In this document: one piece after another, positions 26,064-37,950 of the stretch | How the letters are laid out: every line of letters begins with the position of its first letter | How positions within the stretch are numbered: position 1 is the stretch's first letter | Assembly (NCBI GenBank): GCA_030141605.1 | Contig: JAQGDQ010000131.1 | Span: 310,001 to 374,000 of the forward strand | Reading direction: 5' to 3' | DNA: 64,000 bases | Source: Tubiluchus corallicola | Lineage: Eukaryota > Priapulida > Priapulimorpha > Priapulimorphida > Tubiluchidae | Position numbers and translations under genes: made by a program | The notes under the pieces: generated by a model | Databases searched by the model: none | Told to the model about the DNA's origin: nothing | What the model saw: the letters and a program-made list of their open reading frames with translations, nothing else

Positions 26064-28770
26064 AAATACGACAAGAAAATATATTTTTGTTAATAAATCA
26101 GAAGTTTGCAATTAACGATTTTACTGTCTAGGCGAGCAAGGCAAATACTACGTTCTTTTACCGAAACCCTTTCTAGTTTACCTAGAAGCTGCCTCAGGAC
26201 AAAAATTATCACGTTATTTGTTAAATTATAAATTATAGAATTCACAGTGTTAGATGACCTACACTGTAGATAAAGTTTTGTCTAAATTGATCGAAACATT
26301 GTTTGAGTTTTGTTCCAGCTTTGTCTGCAGAAATCCTCAAAAACTTTAAAAATGACTTGACCTAAAATCCTGGGCCACAATGCGCAGAATTTGGTATTGT
26401 AAAATGCTTGTAAGTCTCACAGTAAGATTTTAGACTCATAAATATAAATAAGGCGTTCAGTGACTGTTATACAGAGTAACAGGAATGCGTGATTAAAGAT
26501 AACCCAAATCAATCAAAGCCCGCAATTTCAGTTAAGAACCCGCTTTACATCACTTATATTAAGGCAAATGGCTGAACATAAATAAAACTCATCAGCATTA
26601 TGCAATGAGACCGATCAAATAATGCGAATCTAATTTCATAACAGTTTTATCGTTTTTTCAGATTCGTTTAAGGCCTGCAGTCTGGTGATGTTTTTGGGTG
26701 ACGAAGCAACATTATTGTATTTTATGTTTTGTATCTGTAAATGAGATGAAAGCAGAATTTTAAAGTATATCCCCAAAAAACTTTTAATACAAAGTCATAT
26801 TACTTATCCTTACGCTTAAATACTGTTTTAAAGACTTATGTAATTGAAAAAGAACATTCTTAATAATTTAAAATGTTTCCGCCAGCTGGTAAAATGTCAC
26901 CGTATTGCCATCCCTGGCACCTCTGGCTCACCAAAAATACATTATTGACAATATAAAGTAATTTAAACTTTTGCTTAATTGAACAAGAATGTGCTACGAA
27001 TGCCCTGATTATTTTTTCAAACTTTACGCAATGTTAAGTAAACTTGTTTAAATGACTTACCATCAAAACGGCTGCTCCTATCAGTTATAGCGGTAGTTTA
27101 AATTTACAAGTTTTATACAGTGCTACTGCTAACACACGTTCTGTGTGCAATAAGACAGGATGTAAGTAATATAAGATTTATTTATGAAGAGGGTTTTCTT
27201 GTCGTTTAAACGAATGTCACAGTAATTTCCTATCGCAAATCCTGATTTAGCAATTCTCAACAAAACCAACGATCATATGAAGCCCATGGTGGAATTTACC
27301 CAGAATTCATTCTTAATCTAATCAATAAAGTGCGAACCTGTAAGTAAAGTTTCTGTTCTTTTTATCGAAGCAGTAGCCAGTGAATTGATGCTTCATCGCC
27401 TACTTCAATGCTCCCTCTGACGGTTTGACTCGTCGTACTGATTCAGGCTGTTTACCTCGTAGAGGGAAGATGTATGTACATTTACGTTTACACCGGTTCA
27501 GTGTCGCACCTTAACGGCGTGGCTTTGATAATGAACTAAATTCCGATTTTGCCACATCCATCGACAATGAATAGGCGCTTGCTGCCGTTAAATACTGTAT
27601 TCCGGTTTTCAGTGTGCTGAATTATATGAAAACTGTTTCTTTTTATCTTAATTTACTTTTTCTTATTTTATCTAGGCGAGTAAGCTTATTTAAATTTTCA
27701 CTTCAACTCATCTCACTTTACGTATTTTATTCATCGTCTGTAAAAAACAATTCTTTCATTCTAAGAGAAATCAGAATCCTCCAATAAAGCAATAAAGCGT
27801 GGATTTTACTTCTGAAATGTCGAGATACGGAATGAGTGATGCGATAACCGCGTTCAATTTATCATTTTACGTAGTCTTTATTAAATAAATTGTAGATGGA
27901 AATTTCTGACAGGTACGGATGAGTGTTTTGTAAATGTGGAACAGCATATTATTGGATCGCTTTTAGTGTATATAGAAGAGGTCGTTGGAAGGCTAAGCTA
28001 CGCGAAAATATCAACGCTTAATCTCAGATTTATCTGGGTGCAGCTGCTTTAAGTCAAGAATGGCAGTAATATAGTAAGACTTTATGATTACTCGCATTTC
28101 CCGTGCGTATGGTTACCTAGCTCTACCTAAAGGGACGTTCATACTTTTTTGAGGGCGAAGTTGTACAGCTTAGCTTCTTTCCGAAAAAAACATTACGCAT
28201 GCAGACAAACATAACAAGTGTTTTATCATATTCATTTATATAATACTACGAAACTGAAATATGCCATGACAGCAGAATACTCGGAGTAAAAATGATGCTT
28301 TTCTAGCGATGTGAGAAATCTTGGATTGCGGTGTTATGTCGCGCGCAGCTTTCACTGCGGAATGCGTATATGCGTGGTCCATCATTTGCTGTTGTGTCGC
28401 CGTACGGATATATGTTTACTTAGCTGATACTTTAATGGGTTTCAATTCTTTTTTGTCGAATGTACCCGTTTATTTTTTATCCGTTGGTGGCTAATTTAGA
28501 ATCGGTAATTGATTGAAATTTATTTTACTTCGTTTTAAATAATTATCACAACGTCTGTGTAACTCGGTTTAATTCCCGATCATCACTTCGGCTCACAAGT
28601 GGCGTAATCTATCGGCATTGAACACACTTCTCTTTAACTTCTGAACAAATATCTCCGCTCTTATCGAGTGCAGTATATAGTGTAAAAAGGTTTTTCAAGC
28701 GTAGTATATTATAACAAAGTTTAGCTAAGCACGGGTGGTGTATAAGGCGTTAAACACTATAGTATTAAAT
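26064..28770. other. Unannotated AT-rich DNA
   Basis: No gene, RNA or element recognised across this stretch. Confidence 0.5.
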
Positions 28771-28773
28771 ACT

Positions 28774-28945
28774 ACTCAAGTCTAATTTGAAAATGGCTTT
28801 CAGCACCCAAGTCTGACTTGCAAGCAATTTAAATTTAATTTGTTTTAACATCCAAGTCTGACATGGAAATGACCTTGGAAATAGGCTTCATCACCCAGTC
28901 CGACTTGGAAGTAACTAAAATTTAATAAATTTAATAATAAGTCTG
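28774..28945. repeat. Degenerate tandem repeat, about 45-bp period
   Basis: The phrase CACCCAAGTCTGACTTGCAAG recurs in diverged form at about 28776, 28804, 28849 and 28892, and partially at 28937. AT-rich spacers separate the copies. Confidence 0.65.
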
Positions 28946-28984
28946 AAAATTCTAGAAAATGTGTATAAAGTGGGACATTCGCCT

Positions 28985-29160
28985 TTGCTCGACATCCAGT
29001 GGACTGCGGCACCACATACTCCCTCACCATGTACCGTGGCACCGCAAAATGTACAGAGAGGCGGCACATGGCACCACGGTACAGAGCAAGGCGGAACACG
29101 GCGGGACGGTACACAAAAATGTCGAGCAAACGCGAACCATGCCACTACAATCACGACGCC
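28985..29160. repeat. GC-richer patch with short GGCAC..GTAC repeats
   Basis: This patch is clearly richer in GC than its surroundings and contains recurring GTACCGTGGCACCGCAAAA, GGCACCACGGTACAGAGCA and GGGACGGTACACAAAAATG phrases. Several open frames cross it on both strands. None looks like a known protein, and the repeats explain the lack of stops. Confidence 0.5.
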
Positions 29161-31432
29161 AATCTGCATTAACTTACAACAGCCCAAAGCAATAGAAGAA
29201 ATCTTTCAGTGCGATAACAAAGACCCTTTTTGTGAAGGCTTTTCTTTTGGTATTTTAGTTTACCTGTTTCCTGTTATTACTTTGAAAGTACAGAAAGAAA
29301 CTGCCAAAATGGTTAAACTTTTGTAAAAATTGGTTACGTTTTAGTACAAAAAAAAGAAAAAAACCATTGATTATTCATGTTATAATGCTGCGATTGCTAA
29401 TTCAATAGATTCACGCTACACTGCAGACTAGAAACAAATAAACCACATTATGTTTGTGTCAGTGCATAGTGACTGCATGAGTGGTTTGATAAGTACGTAG
29501 GTGGTAAGACTAAGTAAGCAAAGTAAGAGATTTAACAATTTAGTTCACATGGGGCGTGAACAACTACAGCAAAGAATAGATAAAAGCAGGTATAAGTATG
29601 TAAAGTAAGTAAGAAGCAAGTAAACAAGAAGGCAATCAAGCAGATTATTAAACAATCAAGCAAGAAATTCATGTTACATATAAAGTTATATTTCGTGTTG
29701 CAAACTGTTTGCTTGAGAACGGTGCAGGTGGAGAACTCTGTTTCAAGGTACATATAACTTTTCTCATGGAATAATTATTGTCTTATCATCGCTTTTCACA
29801 ACCGGTCGACACCTGAGGCAAGTCAACTGTAGTCAAAGGACTACTAAACGTTACACGTGAGGCATGAACAACAGCAAATTAAGAAACGGTTTCTGTGAAT
29901 CTCAACTCTACACTCTCCCAACAGTAGCCATCTGAGACAAGTTTAGAGTAAGTAAACGTGACCCGTGGGCGTGAGCTGCAACAATTTAAGGAAACGAAAT
30001 GAAACTGGGTGCAACTCTCAGTTACTTATCCCTTGTTGGCATTTTTGCTGATTTTTTCACTTTCACAAAATAAATGTGTTGCAAAAATATATGCTGTTTG
30101 CTGATACAGTTATTGACCGTGTACTTACAATTATTTTCAATTAGATGTTTTTCCTGTATTTTACTAATAACTTACTGAATTCGTTTAAATTTTTGTTGCT
30201 CTTAACTAAACCGCCTTTCCACTTTTCTCAAATTCTCACTAATAATTATTTATTATACTACTCATTTGTTTGCATTTTTGTTTTGCTTAGGTTAACTCTT
30301 TTCTGTTTCACTTTTTTCGGACAGTGTTTTGCTGAAGATGATTGCTGGCTGCTCGTGCAAAATTTACTAAATAAAATGTAACATGTTGTTTATATAAAAT
30401 TGTAGTACAGCTTTTTAAACGCAGTAATTTTGTAATAGATTGAAAAATATCAGCTAGAGAGGGTAGTCAACAAGGGAAGATTAATTCAGAGTTGTGCCCA
30501 GTTCCATTACATTTCTTAATTTGCTGTTATCCGCCATGTTATTTACTTACTTCGATTTGCCTCTGGTGGGAGAAAGTGATCATAAGATTACTGTGAACTG
30601 TGGTTACTTTGCTTACACAAAACAGTTTTGGCTTTATTACAAGGATCTTATAATCTAAATAACTTAGTAGATTACCATTCTTTTCATTAAAAGCGAAGGC
30701 ACGCCTATATTTTTTATGTAGGCAAAGAAACCACAAACAGACAATCTAGTCACAGTTCACGTAATGGAAGACGCAAGACATGAATGTAACATCAGAATGG
30801 CGCGTGTGCTCTTTGCGAATAAAGTTAAGCAAGGCTGGGTAGGTAACTTAACTGCATGCAATGAAGATGCATTTTCTTGAACTGGGTGGAGGATGCAGCT
30901 AAGCTAGGCTGTCTGTTCGGTGCCTTATCATAAGGTGATAATGAGCTCCAAATTCCGGTCCCGTTACAACTGTCTAAAGAAGCAGATCCAGGAGTGCTGG
31001 ATTCCGATTTACAGTGTTCCGAAAAAATAACAAACTGCACATACAAAACTTACCAATAGATCAAAATTCTTCAAATTAATTACCAACTTTCAATTCCCGA
31101 GTTCCATATAGTAGCCACTATGTTACAAATCCTTCCAGGTAACGTTGCAGCAAATCAAGAAGTGACGTTGATTCGAAATAATGATACAATTTGACGAAAA
31201 GAAAAAGAACTTGTGTGTAACTCTATTCTCTAATAATGCGCAAACGCGATACGACTCTTATATTATTAACCTGGATTTATTCAGTTACTGAAACTGCTCG
31301 AGAATGCAGCGCTACTTAGGTTACAAATTAATCACGTATCTCCACTGTTGCTAACTACACCTTAAGCATCTCCTTAGGTCAGAAATGAAGCCACAAACAC
31401 GCGGAAATCGGAGCAGGTAAATAATATCGCAA
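29161..31432. other. Unannotated AT-rich DNA
   Basis: Low-complexity AAGCAAGTAAACAAG-type sequence lies at about 29580-29665. No gene was identified. Confidence 0.5.
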
Positions 31433-31444
31433 TGCGCATGCGCA
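31433..31444. promoter_or_regulatory. NRF-1-like palindrome TGCGCATGCGCA
   Basis: This is a perfect 12-base match to the palindromic NRF-1 binding consensus (YGCGCAYGCGCR), a common element of animal promoters. It sits in AT-rich surroundings where such a CpG-bearing word is unexpected. No gene start was identified beside it, so function is only a possibility. A one-mismatch relative (TGCGCATGTGCG) lies at about 47983. Confidence 0.3.
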
Positions 31445-32439
31445 AATTAAGGAAGCCAAACAGTGCAGAGTAGAAAAATTCCCGAGGATAAACCTTGCAG
31501 GAACATTCTTGCCTATAGCTTAGTGCAGATGGAGCTTGGCAGAAACATAATCAGTTTAGGACTGCTGAGAACGCATTTTATTTAAAAGTACAAAAACAAA
31601 TACAAATTAACAGATGTACTAGGAGGCATACTGATTAACTGATGGCGTAACCGATTAGTCGACCAACCAATGGACTCATCCCCAAACCAGCCAATCAACT
31701 AACTAGTTGATTAAATGACCAACTAGCTGCGTTCTACAATCTGCCTGTCAGGCGATCAGCCAACAAAGCAAGCAAGTAAATAACAAAATAATAAGTATTA
31801 TTATGCGTAAAAAATTAAAACTGACGGTTTAAGAATTTCCATGCACATCCTTGAAAGACGGTTTCTTGAATGAACTGTTTCTTGAAAAGAAAAACCCTGG
31901 AAACGCCACATACAGAATACGACTGTAACAATTGGCGGGCTAGTTTTTATAATTACGTGACTCGTACATTTTTTCGAAATATTTTATTATCTAACCATTA
32001 TTACTTTATTATCTGTCAACTTTGCTGGAATATATTCTTGCAGTTTGTGTTACCATATAATAGCTTTGATTAATGGGTACCGAGGGGAAAGCACGTAACT
32101 GTTTGATGACCACTTCCGCAGCGCGGCCTCTTGAGCAGATACAAACATTACTAGGCTTCTCATGTACGAAATTTAGTTATACAGTTCAGCACTCGGCAAA
32201 TTGGAATCCAGCATTCACTGACAGGGCCTGCTCATGCGGATGGTAGTGGCAAAACCGGAATCTAGCTAATCCTAGAAATCAAAGCTAATCCTCTGAGGTA
32301 AGAAATTGAACTATCAAAAATGTGTCCTAGCATGGACAGAGTGATGTAAAATAACACGTGATTTTGGCAGGCCTGCTGACAATTGTTATACTTCTCAACG
32401 ACCCTAAATATAATAGCTATTTGTTATTATATAGGCTAT
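31445..32439. other. Unannotated, includes a decayed tetranucleotide tract
   Basis: The segment 31635-31760 is built from CCAACCAATGGACT and AACTAACTAGTTGATT variants, like the tract at 8769-8935. Otherwise nothing was recognised. Confidence 0.5.
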
Positions 32440-32850
32440 TATTGATTGTTATATAGATGTACTACTTTATTGCTATTAATCATCATTTTGTAATAGCCAG
32501 CTTAATACCACAAAATAGACGCCATCTATATCGTAATAGACGCCAAACAGAATACGATATACAATACTGATTATTATACATATGTAATTAATTTTGTCCA
32601 TAATCGTCATCTTAGTTTCTCTTAGTAATTTCTGTAAATATGTAAAATTTGTAAATAGCTTCTGTGTTTCATAGTTTTATTAATTTTCAGTAATTTTATA
32701 ATATTGTAGTTTATTTAAATATAGTATTAGTGGTAGATGACGCCGTTGCCAATATTCAGTCTGTTGCATACGTTGCATAATATGATTGATTGGTATGTTG
32801 CCTCTGGTTGGCAAATAAAGATTTTTCTATCTATCTATCAAAAGTTCAAA
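32440..32850 (+). mobile_element. Possible LINE 3' end with (TCTA)n tail
   Basis: A T-rich, stop-filled segment ends in GGCAAATAAAGATTTTTC followed by a short TCTATCTATCTATC run at about 32836-32849. LINE 3' ends often finish in an AATAAA-containing segment followed by a short tandem tail. The minus-strand LINE at 45352-47420 ends in the same type of TATC repeat. No reverse transcriptase sequence is attached here, so this is an inferred 3'-end fragment. Confidence 0.35.
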
Positions 32851-33137
32851 TATAAACGCCCTCTCTCAACGAGGTTAATAGCCAGATTCAATATGATGAA
32901 CTGATTAACAAAACGCCTAGAGCAAGCATTGAACCTCACTATTCATTCACCAATTCAATTCAATTTTTTTTTCTCAAAAGCAGTTAAAATTCGTCATAAT
33001 TATTTTTACATTTCATTGCAGCTGAGAAGGAGCAGCGAAAGACCTATTGGTCACTTGGTCAGCTGCTACTTATTGAAAATACAAGTTTACTCACAGGATC
33101 ATGACATTTTTTAGGTGTTTGTGTATATATAAAAGGC

Positions 33138-33715
33138 AAAAGCAACAAAAATCAACTCAAAGTAGAAATGCAATTCAAAGCATAACAAGGAATAACATGA
33201 AGCAAAAAATTAATGAAATTGTAGAGCAATGTAGAACAAAAAATAACATCAAATAAAGCAACAAAAAACTATTCAAAGCAAAAATGCAATTCCACTCTGA
33301 ATAAAAGGAAGTTTTCACAAGCAATGCAAAACGGAATTTAACTTGTAGCAAAAAATTATATCAAACAAAACGAAACTCAAAGCGAAAATTTTATAAAGCA
33401 AACGCAACTCAACTGAAAGTAAAAGAATTTGTCAAAACCAAAGCAAAACAGAAATCAGCGTAGGGCAAAAATTATATCACAGAAAAGCAACAAAATCAAA
33501 CTCAACGCGAAAATTTTATAAAACAAACGCAATTCAACTGAAAACAAAAGAAATTATCACAAGCAAATCAAAACAGGATTCAACTTAGGGCAAAATTTAT
33601 ATCACACACAAGCAACAAAATCAAACTCAAGAGCAAAAACAAAATTCAGTTTAAAGCAAAACATATATCAAGCAACAGTAACAAAAATCATCGCAAGGCG
33701 AAACTAAAAAAATCA
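33138..33715. repeat. Degenerate A-rich satellite-like array, about 105-125 bp units
   Basis: Five to six units share an anchor of the type GCAACAAAATCAAACTCAA followed by (A)GCGAAAATTTTATAAA and CAACTGAAA. Anchors fall near 33143, 33259, 33362, 33487, 33611 and 33672. The best pair (33391 and 33516) are 125 bases apart. The array is strongly A-rich on the plus strand. No coding content. Confidence 0.75.
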
Positions 33716-34747
33716 AAACAAGGCTAGCCTAGAACAAAATATATAATTGGGCGAGCAGAATTTTTGTGATGCAACATTCAATCTAGAGGCAAAGCAGAGT
33801 AACCGAATATGTTCATGCAATAAATAAAACTTTCTGAATACGGGTACTTACAGTTCAAAAGATTTCTACATGCCTTCGAGAAAGACATTTCATTTAGATT
33901 CACTTGATTTTTTAGATGTAATCGCTTTCTAAACAACACAAAGAATAAATTAAAAGTGACCAATTTATAAGCTCCTTGTACTGTACAAAAAAATACAATT
34001 TTAAGCAATATCATCATGTTATTTTCCAGTTCAATTAAATTTAACTCCTGTATACTAAATGTAGTTTTCAATTAGTTGCTTTTTGTACTTTTTACTTATT
34101 TGTAATAAAGATGAGCAGGTGGTTATTGAAGTATCTAAAGCGTCCCAAAGTAAGACTCCATTATGTTGCAGTGTGTTGCACTAACCAACATTCGCGTTTC
34201 TCAACTGCGGTCGCCAAACACATATCGTAACTGTTGAATTTTGTTCCTCTTGTTATTTCCATGTACTGATCAAATTATGGACGTCTAAATCCCTGGTGGT
34301 GAAAATGAAGATTAGCTGCTGTGTTACACTCATTGCTACATAAACTTCAGTCAGCGCAGTGATTTACTAGAGAAAATAAGGCTGTTTGTTGAGGTTCTGG
34401 ATTGCACTAAATTGCAAACATCTTGCCATGAAGCTTTTTAGTGACCATTTTAAGGCTTTACAGAAATTCACCAGCAAATCACATGACTGCAGATACTAAT
34501 TGCTATTGGACAGGAACATCAAATTACAGCCATACTGACCATAAGAAGTTGGGTGACCTATGCACTACGGACTACAAGATATATCAAAATCATGGTCTTT
34601 TTGGCTTAATTGATAATACATTAAAGAACATTGCTTACAGGAAGCTGTGTAATGGCGTTTCTCAATTAGACTAGTTTGTTAATTAATATAATTTCTCTTA
34701 TAGCCTGAAATTAACAATCTAATCAGATTACTGAACATGTGTAGGGA
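33716..34747. other. Unannotated AT-rich DNA
   Basis: No gene recognised. Confidence 0.5.
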
Positions 34748-34771
34748 GAAAAGCTTTTATAAAAGCTTTTC
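34748..34771. repeat. Perfect 24-bp palindrome
   Basis: The left half GAAAAGCTTTTA and the right half TAAAAGCTTTTC are exact reverse complements with no spacer. Symmetry fails at the next base on each side. A perfect palindrome of this length is unusual but could be chance in AT-rich DNA. Confidence 0.95.
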
Positions 34772-35814
34772 GAAAATAATAAAGTAATCTTTACAATTAC
34801 AAACAGAGTCAAAAGAAAATTCTGTAGATGGCAGTTTAAACTAATTCAGTACTTTAACAGAGTACAAACAGTCGCGTACGTTGTACAACGAGCGACAGTA
34901 ACCACTCAGCTATACACCTCAGTGTAAAAACAATAAAAAAGGTAAGCAGATACAAACCGCATGAATGAGTGAAAGAAAAAATAAATTCGAAAGTAGTTGC
35001 AGCAGAGCTAAAGTAACATTGAGCACTTTTTTACATATGAGTTTGGTTATCGCGAACTTTGAGTTCTTATTTATTTTAAAAGTTTTTAATCGAGGAAGGC
35101 GCGAGCGCTAAATTTTCCCCCAAAACTCAAAAACCTAATATTCGTTCCGCACTCAAAATAAAGGTGAAATTATTAGTATGTATTGCATCTTTTTACTTGG
35201 CTGCGTGGTTTAGCTGAATAACAAACAAGAACAGGTCATTAAAATGTGCTGATAATTATTAAGCAGAATTACATGATATTCGCAATGTTAGGACTAAGCA
35301 GGTTAGTTAATATAACAATAGTTTTTGACTTATTTTAAACAGCCTAGCTACGTTTTAGTAAGGTAAAATCAGCACATGATACGATAAATGTATTTGTTGG
35401 AAACTACATCATAAATTACGCCTTTGCAATATTACATGACTATAACAATAGATCACTCCTAGTTACGTGAGCCTCAGGATATCCTCCAGGAGATAACATA
35501 GCGCTTGGTGGTCTACTTTGCTAGCCCAAGCATAATACAGGTTGGACATAACTTGAAGAGACCTCAGAAGACGCCTATGAAAATAGAATACATAGGTCAT
35601 TTAGTGGGCAATTGGGTAGAACGTTAAGCAACACTACAGTGTATTTACAGACTTAATCAGTAAAACTTGTATGTTCATTAATAAGTATGTTTCTTGTGGC
35701 AGATCTCCGAAACCAGGGTAAATAAGAATAAACCTTGAGATATTCGATACTGGCGCATTTCTCGACATTGGTTTCATGTCAAAGGTCATGTGACCTTTAA
35801 ATGATCTCTTGGTC
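34772..35814. other. Unannotated AT-rich DNA
   Basis: Nothing recognised. Confidence 0.5.
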
Positions 35815-35905
35815 GATCCGGTTCAACAAACGTAGTTTGTCCCAAAACCATGCAGAAATGCCAACTTCGAAGAAAAGATTGAAGTTTAACTTCAAAAACG
35901 CCTAC
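35815..35905. repeat. Diverged relative of the 37.6-kb tandem repeat
   Basis: CCAAAACCATGCAGAAATGCC, then GAAGAAAAGATTGAAGTTTAA, matches the order CCAAAATCGTGCAGAAACGC, then GAAGAAAAAGCTGAAGTTAAA, found at about 37690-37737. It is thus a separate, more diverged copy of the same dispersed sequence, about 1.8 kb away. Confidence 0.55.
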
Positions 35906-37590
35906 TGTTTCAATATTGTGCATGAAACTTGTTACAAAATGCATAATGTCTACTAAAAAAAGTCTAACGCTTTGCATAACGTCAACCAAGGAGAATCAAT
36001 TGTAAGCAATAGATAGATCGCAAGCGGCGTTTAGCCCCCGCACACTTTAATCACTTAACACAAGTTCTCACAAACTCTCACTCGCTGCAAGTGGCTACAG
36101 TATATAAACAAGCGTGAAAAACATGCAGAATGGGTGGATTTTAAGTGATTTATCGGCGATACTGGAAACTACATCATTGTGCTACAAACCAAACATACGA
36201 ACTTGTCTAGTAAATCCATACAAAGAAGACTCATTTATTATACGCAAGAATATGTGCACTATATCAAGATTTATTGCGAAGTTTCAAACATACTGTAGGT
36301 ACAATAAAAGTGCTAGTTATAATAAAAGTTGCAACAAAGTACTAAAATAACAAATAGGTGTTAACTTTGCTTTACATATTATGTTGTAAAGCAAAATTTT
36401 TATAACATTTTTACTTACACCAAAAACAAATTATTTTAGTGTCTTGTACCTAATTCTAACATAAACACGAAAACTGAATAAATTAAATAAAAATCAAGTA
36501 AGTTAACCCAGCTGAACTATTTAACTATATACTACTGTACGTTCAAACAATCATACTCAACCAAGGAAATCCTATTTTTTGCTGTACAGTATCTGGAATA
36601 TTTTCTTGCAGTGCGTTAAGTCCTGATTTAGCAGGACACATTCTACAAGTAGCCAGCAGTAATAAATAATAGCACAGTGTAATAATAAAACATTAGAAAA
36701 CTTCTCTTTAAGCAGACAGCGCGATTTTTAATAATTTTTAATGGGTTGAGCTGTACATGTGGCCTCCCGCATGCTCTGACCCAATGGTCACATTTGTCTA
36801 AGTCTATTTTGGGTTGGGGAAACTTATAAGTCGAACTCCTCCTAATCTTTCTGGATAGCGAAAATCCACATTACACATGCCCCAAGCACAACGCTTCACC
36901 ATTCTTCACTACTATTAACGAATTTTAGTTGCACGAGGTTTTTTATGGCAAAAAAAGCAAAAATAATCATGAACACACGCTTTAGCTGTATATTTCGTAT
37001 AGGCTATAAGTGCAAATGTGGCTGGGCATGTGAGTGAAACCCCCAACAATCGAAGAACAGTAGGCGCTAAATAAAAGCGCTTCATTGGTCATTGCGAGGT
37101 GGACTCCTGCTAGTTGATCGTTCTGCGATCTATGTATTAAAGCTCGGCTGAGGTGGCCGGGCAGCAACGTCTAGAATTGCAAATATCCCATGACACAGCT
37201 GCGGTAATAGGCTGTCCAAGAAAACCATGCAGTGAGCTTCCAAGTCCCTTCGATGAGCTCATTTCACCCAGATGGGGACGTGGTACTTTATGGGTCGAAA
37301 AGTGGGCTTTTGTCCAAAATGCTCACCGACTCCAACGTCACAACAAATGACCCCTCCTCAAAGCTGTTTAACTACTAACTGGCTGAGCTCCGATATCGAA
37401 AAAGAAGATTAGGAACGTGAGGCACATCATACGAAAAGTTGGTGGATGGAGTGAGCATCCATAAACTATCAATGGCAAACACTGATAATTCCATCAACCA
37501 TCATCACATTCAGCTCCGGTTTTGCAAAAGATCATAAACATGAAGGAGAGATAAACATAGGAGAGAGCGAAAATCCACTGTTTGCCAATC
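35906..37590. other. Unannotated AT-rich DNA
   Basis: No gene or element could be supported. A GC-richer patch at about 37060-37330 has open frames without recognisable homology. Confidence 0.5.
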
Positions 37591-37592
37591 AT

Positions 37593-37950
37593 GAGCTTCA
37601 TCCCTGTTCTGATACCAGTGAACTGACGGTGACCAAGCAGTCTTGTGGGTTGAACACGTTCGTGTTGTCACACCATGTCATAGAGTGTTCCAAAATCGTG
37701 CAGAAACGCGGAAATGGAAGAAAAAGCTGAAGTTAAACCTGCCAGCAATTTTGCCTACGTCATAGACTTCGAACTTCATCCCCTTCTGACACCAGTGAAC
37801 TGACAGCGGCCAAGCAGCCTGGGGTTGAAATTCGTTTTTTGTCACATCGTGTTGTAGGATTTGTAATGAAAACCATATAGAAATACCAAAATGGAAGAAA
37901 AATTTACAAGTAAACCTACCAGTAATCTTGTCCTACATATCCTATGCTGT
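37593..37950. repeat. Two-copy tandem repeat, 178-bp period
   Basis: The phrase CTTCATCCC(T)GTTCTGA(T/C)ACCAGTGAACTGAC starts at 37596 and again at 37774. Both copies continue through ACCAAGCAG / GCCAAGCAG, TTGTCACA, GTGCAGAAACGC / CATATAGAAATACC, GGAAGAAAAA and TAAACCT(G/A)CCAG(C/T)AAT. The copies have diverged considerably. A third relative lies at 35815-35905. Confidence 0.7.

Noticed and set aside
25880-26111. Minus-strand protein with a nine-residue GWKKTTRIY-type repeat
   Set aside because: This is the translation of the 27-bp minisatellite. One copy is 26 bases and breaks the frame, and there is no flanking coding sequence.
28540-28620. tRNA-like T arm (GGTTTAATTCCCG)
   Set aside because: Only a B-box-like word and a four-base-pair stem are present. 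No D-arm, anticodon arm or acceptor stem can be drawn.
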